The notes: generated by a model not told the origin, from the letters alone. Shown: positions 46,213-54,698, counted from the first letter of the stretch. The stretch is DNA of 64,000 nucleotides from Streptomyces fuscichromogenes (GCF_014645815.1 NZ_BMML01000004.1:1-64000), one strand, 5' to 3'. Numbers and translations: made by a program.

Positions 46213-47211
46213 TCAGGGTTTCACCGAGCGGTAGTAGCGTCGTGCGCCCTCCTGCAACGGGAGCGGGTCCGTGTAGATCGCTGTGCGCAGGTCGACCAGT
46301 TGGGCCGAGTGGACGTGGTTGCCGATGTCGTCGCGGCTCTTGATGACCGTGCGGGTCACCCACTCGGTGAGGCGCGGGTCCATGTTCTTGCGGGTCATCA
46401 GGACGTTGGACACCGCGATCGTGGGCACCGTCGTGCCCTGCTGCACGGACGGGTACGCCGACTCCGGCATGTTGGTCGCCCGGTAGTAGAGCGCGGCCTC
46501 GCTCTCGGTGTGCAGCTTGGTCACCAGGTTCCCGCCGATCGGCACGAACGCGAAGCTGAACTTCTTCGCGAGGTCCAGCAGTCCCTTGGTCGGCAGCCCG
46601 CCCGACCAGAAGAACGCGTCGATCTTGCCCCGCCGCAGTTGGTCCGGGCCGGTGTCTATGCCCTCGGACACCGGCGTGATGTCCTTCACCGGGTCCACCC
46701 CGGCGGCCCTGAGCACCCGGTTGGCGATCAGCCGCACCCCGGAGTTGGGCAGCCCGATCGCCACCCGCTTGTGCCGCAGCTGCGCGACGCTGGTGACCGT
46801 CGAGTCGCGGGGTACGACGAGCTGGACGTAGTCGTCGTAGAGCCGCGCCACCCCGCGCAGCTGTCCGGCGCCCGGCCCGTCGTTCAGTTCGTACGTCTCC
46901 ACCGCGTCGGCCGCCGCGATGGTGAAGTCGGCGTGACCGGTCGCCACCCGCCGCACGTTCTCGTACGACCCGTTGCTCTGCACCAGTTTCACCTTCAGCC
47001 CGGGCATGTCCTTGCCCAGCTCGGTGCGCAGCCGTTCGCCGTACTCCTGGTAGACGCCGCGCAGCGTCCCGGTGCTGAAGGTGATCGTCCCGGTCGGCGG
47101 CTTCTCGCCCAGCGGCAGCAGCCACCACAGCAGCAGGCCGGAGGCGACGAGGCAGGCGGCCGCGCCCTGGAGCGCGCGGCGCCTGCCGATACGGGGGAAG
47201 ACCTTGGGCAT
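46213..47211 (-). CDS. TAXI-family solute-binding protein
   Basis: 332 aa. A single N-terminal hydrophobic helix (ALQGAAACLVASGLLLWWLL) anchors or exports it. The TAXI fold has ITFSTGTLRGVYQEYGERL, VKLVQSNGSYENVRRVATGHADFTIA, RVAIGLPNSGVRLIANRVL, DAFFWSGGLPTKGLLDLA and TVPTIAVSNVLMTRKNM. TAXI proteins deliver glutamate or other carboxylates to TRAP permeases; no TRAP permease is present here. Located right after gluRK, it may feed glutamate signals to GluK (inference), as with other orphan TAXI proteins next to kinases. Confidence 0.85.
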   Translation of the reverse strand: MPKVFPRIGRRRALQGAAACLVASGLLLWWLLPLGEKPPTGTITFSTGTLRGVYQEYGERLRTELGKDMPGLKVKLVQSNGSYENVRRVATGHADFTIAAADAVETYELNDGPGAGQLRGVARLYDDYVQLVVPRDSTVTSVAQLRHKRVAIGLPNSGVRLIANRVLRAAGVDPVKDITPVSEGIDTGPDQLRRGKIDAFFWSGGLPTKGLLDLAKKFSFAFVPIGGNLVTKLHTESEAALYYRATNMPESAYPSVQQGTTVPTIAVSNVLMTRKNMDPRLTEWVTRTVIKSRDDIGNHVHSAQLVDLRTAIYTDPLPLQEGARRYYRSVKP

Positions 47212-47293
47212 GCGCGCGATCCTGCCAGCAGGGCACGGTCCTGACCAGGGCCGGTGGGCAGGGCGGCGGACCCGGACTGTCGGTGGCGGCGGC

Positions 47294-47306
47294 TAGAGTC
47301 GTTCGC
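47294..47306 (+). promoter_or_regulatory. -10 hexamer of a probable leaderless mRNA (MazG-like gene)
   Basis: TAGAGT (47294-47299) is separated by exactly 7 nt from ATG 47307 and no Shine-Dalgarno is present. Confidence 0.55.
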
Positions 47307-47741
47307 ATGACCGGTTCCGTCCCCGCTGCCCCGACCGGCAGCTCGCCCGCCCGCCTCGTCCGGGAGTTCCACCACGCCTTCGGCCTGGACGTCCGCACCA
47401 CGCCGGCCGAGGTGTCCCCCGAACTGGCCGCGCACCGGGGGGAACTGCTCGCCGAGGAGGCCGCGGAGGTCGCCGAGGTCGCGGTCGAGGGACCCCTGGA
47501 CCGGCTCGCGCACGAGCTCGCGGACGTGGTCTACGTGGCGTACGGCACCGCGCTGGTGCACGGGATCGATCTCGACGCGGTGCTCGCCGAGATCCACCGG
47601 GCCAACATGAGCAAGCTGGGGCCCGACGGGCAGGTCGCCCGCCGGGCCGACGGCAAGGTGCTCAAGGGCGAGCACTACCGCGCGCCGGACGTCTCGGCGG
47701 TGCTGCGCGACCAGGGCTGGACACCCGGCGGCGCGGCCTGA
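47307..47741 (+). CDS. MazG-like nucleotide pyrophosphohydrolase family protein
   Basis: 144 aa. All-alpha NTP-PPase fold with the acidic metal-binding helices ELLAEEAAEVAEVAVEG (ExxE) and ELADVVYVAYGTAL (ExxD), followed by ANMSKLGPDGQVARRADGKVLKGEHYRAPD. This C-terminal pattern is typical of phosphoribosyl-ATP pyrophosphohydrolase/HisE-like stand-alone proteins. Substrate unknown; house-cleaning of modified nucleotides is plausible. Probably leaderless. Convergent with the lipoprotein gene (7-nt gap). Confidence 0.83.
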   Translation: MTGSVPAAPTGSSPARLVREFHHAFGLDVRTTPAEVSPELAAHRGELLAEEAAEVAEVAVEGPLDRLAHELADVVYVAYGTALVHGIDLDAVLAEIHRANMSKLGPDGQVARRADGKVLKGEHYRAPDVSAVLRDQGWTPGGAA

Positions 47742-47748
47742 CCCGGGG

Positions 47749-49230
47749 TCAGAGGCCGCCGTCCGCCAGCTTCCACTCACGGTGCAGCGTGCCCAGCGGA
47801 ATGCTCCGCTCCAGCACGGGTGTGCCGAAGACCGACAGCTGGAGGCGCAGGGTGCCGGAGAGGTCGACCCCGCCGTACAGGGTCCAGGTGCCCTGGACTT
47901 CCGCGCCCGGGGCCGTGGAGGTGGCGGTGACCGTGCCGGTGGCCTCGCCGCGCAGGTACGGCGCCAGGTCGGCGGTGACGCCCACGCTGCCGTAGAGGCC
48001 GACGGAGGCCTCGGCGCCGAGCGTGGTCCTGACACTGCCCGCGGCGGTCACCGAGGTGCGCACCGGCGTGCTCGTCATGGCCGAGCTGCTGACCGGCGTC
48101 CAGCCCTGGGCCGTGCCGAAGGTGCCGCCCGCCTTGAAGTCGCCCTTCAGGTTCTGCTCCACGTCGACGGTGATCTTCCCGTCGCCGCTCACCTGGAGAT
48201 AGCAGGTCAGGTCGAGGTTGACGACGACGGGGACCGCGCCGACCTGGAGGACCGGGTCGGCGTGCAGCTTGGCGAAGGGGATGCGCAGCGGGGTCGCCGT
48301 GGCCGCCACCCGCCCCTTGACCGCCCAGCCGGAGTCCCAGTCGCCGGAGACGCCGAGGTAGGCGGAGCCGGGCGCGGTGCCGGTGCCCGCGCCGCCGTAG
48401 GCGAAGTCGACCTGCGGGGCGACCTGGACGAAGCCGGAGACCGAGGCCGCGGCGGACGCCGGGGCGCCCTCGGCGGCCGGTATCCCGGTGCTGACGTCCA
48501 GTCGGAGGCTGCCGAGCGGCACGGTGGCGCCCTCCGGACCGACGTGCCCGCCACCGGTCCCGGACCAGGACACCTTCACGTCGGGCAGCAGCTTGTCGAC
48601 GTCGAAGGCGGCCGGGGCGACGGGCACGGTGCCCTTGGCGGTGTCGTCGCCGAGCAGGGCGTCGAGGGTGGCGGGCGCGGTCTGCACCTCGGTGCCCGCG
48701 TCGGTCTCGCCGAGCACCTTGGTCACCTTGGCGAGCAGGCCGTCCGGGGCGCCGGGCGCGGGGGCGCTGGCGATGACGTCACCGACGGCGGCCTGCCGGG
48801 TGGAGGCGGATGCCGATGCCGACGCCGATGCCGAGGGGGCCGGCGAGGACGCGGGGGCGGTGGAGACGGTCGGGGACGCCGGGTTCCCCTTGCCCGATGA
48901 ATCCCCCTTCGTGGCACGGGATATGACGGCCCGTCGGGTCTTGCTGTCGTACGAGCTGACGGTGAGCGAGGTGCGGTGGGCCGGGCGGCCGGCGGCCGCC
49001 GAACCGGCGGCCGTGCTCGCGGTGGCGGCGGGTGCGGCGGCGACGGCGAGCGACTGCCCGTCCGTGCGGGCGGCGGCGCTGCCGTCGGAGGAGGTCCGGG
49101 CGGTCTGCTGCCGGACCTGGTCGCCGGCGGAGGTCTGGTGCTGAGACGTGGAGCAGCCGGCGGCGAGGAGAAGTGCGGTCACGGCGAAGGCGGGCATGAG
49201 GGCGCGCCCGGGCCTTGTGCGTCTGCGCAA
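47749..49230 (-). CDS. Hypothetical Ser/Ala-rich lipoprotein
   Basis: 493 aa. Lipoprotein signal RRRTRPGRALMPAFAVTALLLAAGC, then ~130 residues of low-complexity Ser/Ala/Thr (including SASASASAS), then a predicted beta-rich region (~180-490) with repeating strands such as GSLRLDVSTGIP, VDFAYGGAG and TLYGGVDLSGTLRLQLSVFG. No family recognised; likely an exported cell-surface protein. TTG 49230 was chosen because CAGGA lies ~7 nt upstream and the twin-arginine-containing n-region starts there; ATG 49197 is an alternative. A GTTACCG-N15-CGGTAAC inverted repeat lies 43 nt upstream (49273-49301). Confidence 0.65.
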   Translation of the reverse strand: MRRRTRPGRALMPAFAVTALLLAAGCSTSQHQTSAGDQVRQQTARTSSDGSAAARTDGQSLAVAAAPAATASTAAGSAAAGRPAHRTSLTVSSYDSKTRRAVISRATKGDSSGKGNPASPTVSTAPASSPAPSASASASASASTRQAAVGDVIASAPAPGAPDGLLAKVTKVLGETDAGTEVQTAPATLDALLGDDTAKGTVPVAPAAFDVDKLLPDVKVSWSGTGGGHVGPEGATVPLGSLRLDVSTGIPAAEGAPASAAASVSGFVQVAPQVDFAYGGAGTGTAPGSAYLGVSGDWDSGWAVKGRVAATATPLRIPFAKLHADPVLQVGAVPVVVNLDLTCYLQVSGDGKITVDVEQNLKGDFKAGGTFGTAQGWTPVSSSAMTSTPVRTSVTAAGSVRTTLGAEASVGLYGSVGVTADLAPYLRGEATGTVTATSTAPGAEVQGTWTLYGGVDLSGTLRLQLSVFGTPVLERSIPLGTLHREWKLADGGL

Positions 49231-49272
49231 GGTCAGTCCTGGAGGTGGGGGGCCGAAGAGACACCGATCATG

Positions 49273-49301
49273 GTTACCGTCGGGTAGAACCGGTCGGTAA
49301 C
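49273..49301. promoter_or_regulatory. Inverted repeat upstream of the hypothetical lipoprotein
   Basis: Perfect 7-bp arms GTTACCG and CGGTAAC separated by 15 bp, 43-71 nt upstream of the lipoprotein start. Candidate operator; no regulator gene is adjacent. Confidence 0.45.
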
Positions 49302-49417
49302 TTGGTGTGGCCCCGAGCATGCCATGCCCGCGACACAGGGTCCCCACAATCCGGCCACATCCCGACGTGACCTGAACCACGGCGACTTCAGGCCGCCGTG
49401 GCCGTTTCCGCGCGGGG

Positions 49418-49777
49418 TCAGCCCTGCTGCCGCGCGGCCTCCCGGCGCTGCCGCTTGCCGAGGGGTGCCTGGGAGAGGTCCTGCGCGCTGGACCTGAGGT
49501 TCTTGTAGCCGTAGCCGCGCTGGGTCAGCCACGCCCCGGCCGCCGCCTCGGCGCGCTCGGTCGCCGCCAGGATGTCCTCCTCTTCCTCCCCGGTGTCCTG
49601 GAAGCGGAAGGTGAAGGCCGGACGGGCGGCGATGTCGTAACTGAGATGGCCCTCGGGCGTGAAGGCCGCGTGCAGCACGTCGTGCTCGGCGGCCCGGGAG
49701 AGCAGTTCGGCGCGCTGTGGGGCGCTGAGGCCGTCGAAGACGCCGCGGACGGTGACACGGAAGGTGCGGGTGGTCAT
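49418..49777 (-). CDS. DUF6204-type small protein
   Basis: 119 aa. Starts TTRTFRVTVRGVFDGLSAPQ, continues AEHDVLHAAFTPEGHLSYDI and AFTFRFQDTGEEEEDILAATE, pattern I recall from the actinobacterial DUF6204 family. Predicted alpha/beta; basic C terminus (LGKRQRREAARQQG). Function unknown. TAGGGT lies 6 nt before the ATG and there is no ribosome site, so it may be leaderless. Confidence 0.65.
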   Translation of the reverse strand: MTTRTFRVTVRGVFDGLSAPQRAELLSRAAEHDVLHAAFTPEGHLSYDIAARPAFTFRFQDTGEEEEDILAATERAEAAAGAWLTQRGYGYKNLRSSAQDLSQAPLGKRQRREAARQQG

Positions 49778-49843
49778 GGCGCGACCCTAGGCAGGCCGGG
49801 GCGCACGGCTCCACCGCATTTCCGGCGCCCGGCCGGCCACCGC

Positions 49844-50395
49844 CTAACCGCCGACCTGGCCGAGCCGCAGGTTCCAGCGCCCGGGGCCGCCCGTGATCTC
49901 CGTCGCCGACAGCGGGGGCACGTCCACGCGCCAGAACGCGGAATCGGGCGCCCCGAGCACGTACAGCACCATGGCCCGCACCACCTCGGGCTCCACCACG
50001 GCGATCGTCCTGCCGATGGTCAGGCCCGTCCGGTCCAGCCAGCCGGCCACCCGCGCGCACAACTCCCGTACGGACTCGCCTCCGTGGGGCGCGGCGGCCG
50101 GATCGGTCAGCCACTGGAGCAGCGCGTCGGGTTCGGTGCCGCCCAGCTCCTCCAGCGTCCGGCCCCGCCAGCGGCCCGCGTCCAGGCCCGACAGTTCGGG
50201 TTCCGCCGAGGCGTCGAGGCCCAGCGCGGCCGCCGTCTCCCGGCAGCGCACGCTGGGGGAGTGGAGCTCCTCGCCCGCGGCCGGCAGGGACAGCGCCACC
50301 GCGTCGGGGTTCTCGATCGAGTCACCGTCGTCGAAGCGGGCCCGCCGCAGCGAGGGCGTGAAGGCCGGGGCTATCAGGATGACTCGGCAGGTCAC
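49844..50395 (-). CDS. Degenerate histidine-phosphatase-fold protein
   Basis: 183 aa. Overall pattern of the phosphoglycerate-mutase superfamily is present: LHSPSVRCRETAAALG (SPxxR-TA), GLDAGRWRGRTLEELGG, PHGGESVRELCARVAGWLD. The catalytic RHG is replaced (VILIAPAFTPS) and the second catalytic His position reads VEPEVVRAM, so both histidines are missing. Catalysis by the usual mechanism is therefore impossible and a binding or scaffold role is likely. GTG 50395 chosen for the strong GGAGGA upstream. Five 12-bp tandem repeats lie in its leader (50464-50523). Confidence 0.7.
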   Translation of the reverse strand: MTCRVILIAPAFTPSLRRARFDDGDSIENPDAVALSLPAAGEELHSPSVRCRETAAALGLDASAEPELSGLDAGRWRGRTLEELGGTEPDALLQWLTDPAAAPHGGESVRELCARVAGWLDRTGLTIGRTIAVVEPEVVRAMVLYVLGAPDSAFWRVDVPPLSATEITGGPGRWNLRLGQVGG

Positions 50396-50463
50396 GGGGC
50401 GGTTCCTCCATGGTCGTCCATCGATGTCGAGGGGGGCGGTGCCGGGCGGTGTCGCGCGGTGTC

Positions 50464-50523
50464 GGCCGTGGTGACGGCCGTGGTGACCGCCGTGGTGACC
50501 GCCGTGGTGACGGCCGTGGTGAC
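50464..50523. repeat. Five-copy 12-bp minisatellite upstream of the phosphatase-like gene
   Basis: Five tandem units of GGCCGTGGTGAC / CGCCGTGGTGAC. Phased as GTGGTGACGGCC, the unit shares 9 of 12 bases with the gluB-leader unit GTGAAGACGGCT. Confidence 0.92.
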
Positions 50524-50661
50524 GGCGGGCGCCGGACACGCACGACAGTACGCCGTCCGGCATCCGCGCAAGGGCCCGCGTCCACAGCTCCGCGCACACC
50601 GGCCGGGCCGCCGCGACCGGGTTCTCCGGAGCGGCCCGGACCTCCGGCCGGCCGCGGTTCT

Positions 50662-50878
50662 TCAGCCCTCAGCCGGGGTTTGCTCAGAGCCTCAGCCGGG
50701 GTGACCCAGAGCCGCTCGGCGGAGGTGGCCCAGAGCCGTTCGGCAGGGTTGGCCCAGAGCTGCTCGGCGGAGGTGGCCCAGAGCCGTTCGGCGGGGTTGG
50801 CTCAGAGCTGCTCAGCCGGGGTTGGCCCAGAGCCGCTCAGCCGGGGTTGGCTCAGAGCTGCTCGGCGGGGTTGGTCCC
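50662..50878. repeat. Nine-copy 24/25-bp tandem array
   Basis: Units run from about 50662 to 50878 with boundaries near 50689, 50711, 50735, 50759, 50783, 50807, 50832 and 50857. Consensus GCYGYTCGGCGGRGGTGGCC followed by CAGA. Copies alternate GCCG/GCTG and GGCGG/AGCCGG variants. The rest of the 587-bp gap (50396-50982) holds no gene I can support. Confidence 0.9.
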
Positions 50879-50982
50879 GGTGGTCGCGGTTGCGTCGGGC
50901 GTTGCCGCTCGCCGCGGCCGTCTTGCGGCCCATGCGTGGCGGGCGCCCCGAGATGAGTGCGCGGCATCCGGACCTCGGCTGG

Positions 50983-51732
50983 TCACCGGCCTGAGCGCAA
51001 CGCCCGTGACAACCCCAGCGCGGCGGTCCGTACCGCCGGGGCGAGTTGGGCCGGCCGGAACCGCCCGCACGGCACCGCGACCGACAGCGCCGCCACCGCC
51101 GTCGGCCCGTCGAAGACCGGCGCCGCGATACAGCTGACCCCCGCCGCGGCCTCTTCCTCCTCGTAGGCCAGCCCCGCGACCTGCGCCTGCTCGATCGCCG
51201 TGCGCAGCCTCCCGGGATCGGTGATCGACCGCGGGGTCAGCCGGGGCAGCGGCGCAGCCAGCACCTCCTCGACCAGCCCGGCGCCCGAGAACGCCAGCAG
51301 GGCCTTGCCGACCCCGGTGCAGCTCAGCGGGAGCCGGCCGCCGATCCGGGACGGCAGCCGCAGTACGTCGTGGCCGTGGATGCGCTCGACGTAGACCACC
51401 TCGTCGCCCTCGCGCACCCCCAGGTGCACGGTCTCGTGGGTCGCCTCGAAGAGGTCCTGGAGGAACGGCAGCGCGGCCTCCCGCAGATCCTGCCGGCGCG
51501 GCACCAGCGACCCCAGCTCGAAGAGGGCCCCGCCCAGCCGGTAGGTCTCCGCGTCCCGCTCCAGCAGGCCCAGCCGGACCAGGTCGGCGCAGAGCCGGAA
51601 CACGGTGGTCTTCGACAGCCCGGACCGCTCGACGAGTTCCGTCAGGCGGAACGCGCCGCCGTTCGGACGGAAGCAGTTCAGTACGGCCATGGACTTGTCG
51701 AGCATGTTGCCCTGGTCACTGTTCCGTGTCAT
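50983..51732 (-). CDS. IclR-family transcriptional regulator
   Basis: 249 aa. N-terminal winged helix ([40 protein letters not shown]) and C-terminal effector domain ([56 protein letters not shown]). Divergent from the meta-cleavage operon, so it probably controls it in response to an aromatic intermediate. ATG 51732 gives the longest form. ATG 51705 (with CCAGGG upstream) may be the true start, because a TATGTT -10 (51740-51735) and an inverted repeat overlap ATG 51732. Confidence 0.87.
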   Translation of the reverse strand: MTRNSDQGNMLDKSMAVLNCFRPNGGAFRLTELVERSGLSKTTVFRLCADLVRLGLLERDAETYRLGGALFELGSLVPRRQDLREAALPFLQDLFEATHETVHLGVREGDEVVYVERIHGHDVLRLPSRIGGRLPLSCTGVGKALLAFSGAGLVEEVLAAPLPRLTPRSITDPGRLRTAIEQAQVAGLAYEEEEAAAGVSCIAAPVFDGPTAVAALSVAVPCGRFRPAQLAPAVRTAALGLSRALRSGR

Positions 51733-51738
51733 GGAACA
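51720..51738. promoter_or_regulatory. Candidate IclR operator
   Basis: TGTTCC-N7-GGAACA inverted repeat (6-bp perfect arms) in the divergent region, covering the 5' end and -10 region of the iclR-type gene and standing just upstream of the hydratase promoter -35. Confidence 0.55.
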
Positions 51739-51742
51739 TATT

Positions 51743-51772
51743 TTGCCGCGTCTCCCGGCGCCCGCCTATACC
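51743..51772 (+). promoter_or_regulatory. Promoter of the meta-cleavage operon
   Basis: TTGCCG (51743-51748), 18-bp spacer, TATACC (51767-51772), then exactly 7 nt to ATG 51780. No Shine-Dalgarno, so the mRNA is probably leaderless. Confidence 0.55.
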
Positions 51773-51779
51773 TGTCGGC

Positions 51780-52580
51780 ATGAGCCCTGACCTCGTCACC
51801 AAGGTGGCCGACGTCCTCGACGAAGCCGCCCGCACCGGCACCCCCTGCGCCCCCGTGCGTGCCCTGCTCCCCGAAGGGGACATCGAGACCGCCTACGCGG
51901 TGCAGCGGCTGCACGTGGAGCGGGGCGTGGCGGCCGGCCGCCGCCCGGTCGGCCGCAAGATCGGCCTGACCTCGCCCGCCGTGCAGCGCCAGCTCGGGGT
52001 CGGACAGCCCGACTTCGGCGCCCTCTTCGCGGACATGGCGGTCGCCGAGGGCGAGCCGGTCGCGGCCGGGCGGCTGCTCCAGCCCAAGGTCGAGGCCGAG
52101 GTCGCCCTGGTACTGGCCGCCGACCTGCCGTACCGCGACCCGACCGTCGCCGACCTGCTGCGGGCCACCGCCTTCGCGCTGCCCGCGCTGGAGATCGTGG
52201 ACAGCCGGATCGCCGGCTGGGACATCACGATCGTCGACACCGTCGCCGACAACGCCTCCAGCGGCCTGTTCGTCCTCGGCGGCACACCGGTCCCGCTGGA
52301 CCGGGTCGACCTGCGGGGCGTCCGGATGACCCTGGACAAGAACGGCGAGACCGTCTCCCGGGGCTCCGGCGCCGACTGCCTGGGCAGCCCGCTCACCGCC
52401 GCCCGCTGGCTCGCCGCCACCCTCGCCGGGCTCGGCGACCCGCTGCGGGCCGGCGACATCGTCCTCACCGGCGCGCTCGGCCCGATGGCGGTCGCCGCCG
52501 CGGGCGACGAGTTCACCGCACACATCGAAGGCCTCGGCACGGTCGGGGTCGCGTTCGCCACGGAAGGGGCCGGCGCATGA
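51780..52580 (+). CDS. 2-keto-4-pentenoate hydratase / 4-oxalocrotonate decarboxylase family enzyme
   Basis: 266 aa, FAH-like hydratase fold. [22 protein letters not shown] and the metal-binding acidic pair in [19 protein letters not shown] are typical of MhpD/DmpE, as is [12 protein letters not shown]. Hydrates 2-oxopent-4-enoate to 4-hydroxy-2-oxovalerate. The decarboxylase paralogue DmpH is similar; operon context (aldehyde dehydrogenase, aldolase) favours the hydratase. First gene; its stop overlaps the next start (ATGA). Confidence 0.88.
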   Translation: MSPDLVTKVADVLDEAARTGTPCAPVRALLPEGDIETAYAVQRLHVERGVAAGRRPVGRKIGLTSPAVQRQLGVGQPDFGALFADMAVAEGEPVAAGRLLQPKVEAEVALVLAADLPYRDPTVADLLRATAFALPALEIVDSRIAGWDITIVDTVADNASSGLFVLGGTPVPLDRVDLRGVRMTLDKNGETVSRGSGADCLGSPLTAARWLAATLAGLGDPLRAGDIVLTGALGPMAVAAAGDEFTAHIEGLGTVGVAFATEGAGA

Positions 52581-53512
52581 CCACGAAGGTCGCCGTCATC
52601 GGGTCCGGGAACATCGGCACCGACCTGATGATCAAGATTCTGCGGCTCTCCGAGTCCCTGGAGATCGCCGCGATGGCCGGCATCGACCCGGACTCGGACG
52701 GCCTGGCCCGTGCCCGCCGCCTCAAGGTGGCCACCACCCACGAGGGTGTGGACGGCCTGGTCGCCCTGGACGCCTTCGAGGACGTCTCGCTCGTCTTCGA
52801 CGCCACCTCCGCCGGCGCCCACCGCCGCCACGACGAGGTGCTGCGCGCCCTCGGCCGTACGGTCGTCGACCTCACCCCGGCCGCGCTCGGCCCGTACGTC
52901 GTCCCGCCCGTCAACGGCGACGCCCACCTGGACGCCCCGAACGTCAACATGGTCACCTGCGGCGGCCAGGCCACCATCCCCGTCGTCGCCGCGGTGAACG
53001 CGGTGACACCCGTCCACTACGGCGAGATCGTCGCCTCGATCTCCTCCCGCTCCGCCGGTCCCGGCACCCGGGCCAACATCGACGAGTTCACCGAGACCAC
53101 CTCCGCCGCCATCGAGAAGGTCGGCGGCGCGGTCCGCGGCAAGGCGATCATCGTGCTCAACCCGGCCGAACCGCCCCTGATCATGCGGGACACCGTGCAC
53201 TGCCTGGTCGGCGACTGCGACGACGCGGCGGTCACGGAGTCGGTGGAGCGGATGGTCGCGCGCGTGCAGACCTACGTCCCCGGCTACCGCCTCAAGCAGA
53301 AGGTGCAGTTCGAACGGGTGGCCGCCGACGACCCGCTGCGCACCCTGGCCCCCGGCGACGCCGTGAAGGTCTCCGTCTTCCTCGAAGTGGAGGGCGCCGC
53401 CCACTACCTGCCCGCCTACGCCGGCAACCTCGACATCATGACCTCGGCCGCCCTGCGCACCGCCGAGCGGATGGCCGCCCACCGCACCACCCCGGAGGTG
53501 GCGTCCCGATGA
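52577..53512 (+). CDS. Acetaldehyde dehydrogenase (acetylating)
   Basis: 311 aa, DmpF/MhpF/BphJ family. Rossmann motif [18 protein letters not shown], catalytic Cys in [17 protein letters not shown], and [19 protein letters not shown]. Converts acetaldehyde, CoA and NAD+ to acetyl-CoA. It forms a channelling complex with the aldolase encoded next. Start overlaps the hydratase stop and its own stop overlaps the aldolase start. Confidence 0.93.
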   Translation: MTTKVAVIGSGNIGTDLMIKILRLSESLEIAAMAGIDPDSDGLARARRLKVATTHEGVDGLVALDAFEDVSLVFDATSAGAHRRHDEVLRALGRTVVDLTPAALGPYVVPPVNGDAHLDAPNVNMVTCGGQATIPVVAAVNAVTPVHYGEIVASISSRSAGPGTRANIDEFTETTSAAIEKVGGAVRGKAIIVLNPAEPPLIMRDTVHCLVGDCDDAAVTESVERMVARVQTYVPGYRLKQKVQFERVAADDPLRTLAPGDAVKVSVFLEVEGAAHYLPAYAGNLDIMTSAALRTAERMAAHRTTPEVASR

Positions 53513-54522
53513 CCGGTCCCCGTCTGTACGTCCAGGACGTCACCCTGCGGGACGGCATGCACGCCGTCCGCCACCGCTACACCGTCGACCAGGCCCGTAC
53601 CGTCGCCGCCGCCCTCGATGCGGCCGGGGTGCGCGCGATCGAAGTGGCCCACGGCGACGGCCTGTCCGGCTCCAGCGTCACCTACGGAGTGGGCGCGCAC
53701 ACCGACTGGGAGTGGATCGCGGCGGTCGTGGACGCCGTGCGCCGGGCGATCCCGACCACCCTCCTGCTCCCGGGCATCGGTACGGTCCACGACCTGAGGC
53801 AGGCTCACTCCCTGGGCATCCGCTCGGTCCGGATCGCCACCCACTGCACCGAGGCCGACATCTCCGCCCAGCACATCGCCGCCGCCCGTGAACTGGGCAT
53901 GGACGTCGCCGGGTTCCTGATGATGTCCCACCTCGCCGAACCCGCCGAACTCGCCCGCCAGGCCAAGCTGATGGAGTCCTACGGTGCGCACTGCGTCTAC
54001 GTCACCGACTCCGGAGGCCGTCTGACGATGGACGGCGTGCGCGACCGTGTCCGGGCGTACCGGGACGTCCTGGACCCGGCCACCGCGCTCGGCATCCACG
54101 CCCACCACAACCTCGGCCTGGGCGTGGCCAACTCGGTCGTCGCTGTCGAGAACGGCGTCACCCGGGTCGACGCCTCGCTGGCCGGGCAGGGCGCCGGAGC
54201 CGGCAACTGCCCGCTGGAGGCGTTCGTCGCGGTCGCCGACCTGATGGGCTGGGAGCACGGCTGCGACCTGTTCCCGCTGATGGACACGGCCGACGACGTC
54301 GTACGACCGCTGCAGGACCGCGAGGTGCGGGTGGACCGCGAGACCCTCACCCTCGGCTACGCCGGCGTGTACTCCAGCTTCCTGCGGCACGCCGAGGCCG
54401 CCGCCCGCCGGCACGGCCTGGACACCCGGGCGATCCTGGTCGAGGTGGGGCGCCGCAAGCTGGTCGGCGGCCAGGAGGACATGATCACGGACATCGCCCT
54501 GGATCTCGCCGGGAGCCGCTGA
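53509..54522 (+). CDS. 4-hydroxy-2-oxovalerate aldolase
   Basis: 337 aa, DmpG/MhpE/BphI family (HMGL-like TIM barrel). Metal-binding Asp in [18 protein letters not shown], His pair in [16 protein letters not shown], and a C-terminal communication domain ([40 protein letters not shown]). Splits 4-hydroxy-2-oxovalerate to pyruvate and acetaldehyde, passing the aldehyde to the dehydrogenase. Overlaps the upstream gene by 4 nt. Confidence 0.93.
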   Translation: MTGPRLYVQDVTLRDGMHAVRHRYTVDQARTVAAALDAAGVRAIEVAHGDGLSGSSVTYGVGAHTDWEWIAAVVDAVRRAIPTTLLLPGIGTVHDLRQAHSLGIRSVRIATHCTEADISAQHIAAARELGMDVAGFLMMSHLAEPAELARQAKLMESYGAHCVYVTDSGGRLTMDGVRDRVRAYRDVLDPATALGIHAHHNLGLGVANSVVAVENGVTRVDASLAGQGAGAGNCPLEAFVAVADLMGWEHGCDLFPLMDTADDVVRPLQDREVRVDRETLTLGYAGVYSSFLRHAEAAARRHGLDTRAILVEVGRRKLVGGQEDMITDIALDLAGSR

Positions 54523-54551
54523 GGCCTCGTTGCCGGTGGCGGCTGCCAGAC

Positions 54552-54665
54552 TGGGCGGCGTGGACGCAGAACGTCGCCGAGGACCAGATCTCGCAGACGG
54601 ACCTGGACGAGCTCTTCCGGAGGCGACGAGCTCCGGCGGGGACGAGGAAGCGGGCGGCCCGGTGA
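54552..54665 (+). pseudogene. Possible 3' remnant of a gene (37 codons, no start)
   Basis: The frame WAAWTQNVAEDQISQTDLDE continues through LFRRRRAPAG to TGA 54663. Twenty consecutive codons end in G or C, the coding signature of this genome, yet there is no usable start and it runs straight up to the aldolase gene. It looks like the tail of a lost gene. Family not recognised. Confidence 0.3.
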
Positions 54666-54698
54666 CCCGGCCCGCCCGCCCGCTCGTCGCCGCTGCTG

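Noticed and set aside
50410..50994. Plus-strand frame across the tandem arrays, and CRISPR-like appearance of the 24/25-bp array
   Set aside because: The frame is repeat-driven, lacks a ribosome site and folds. The array has no unique spacers between units and no cas genes, so it is not CRISPR.
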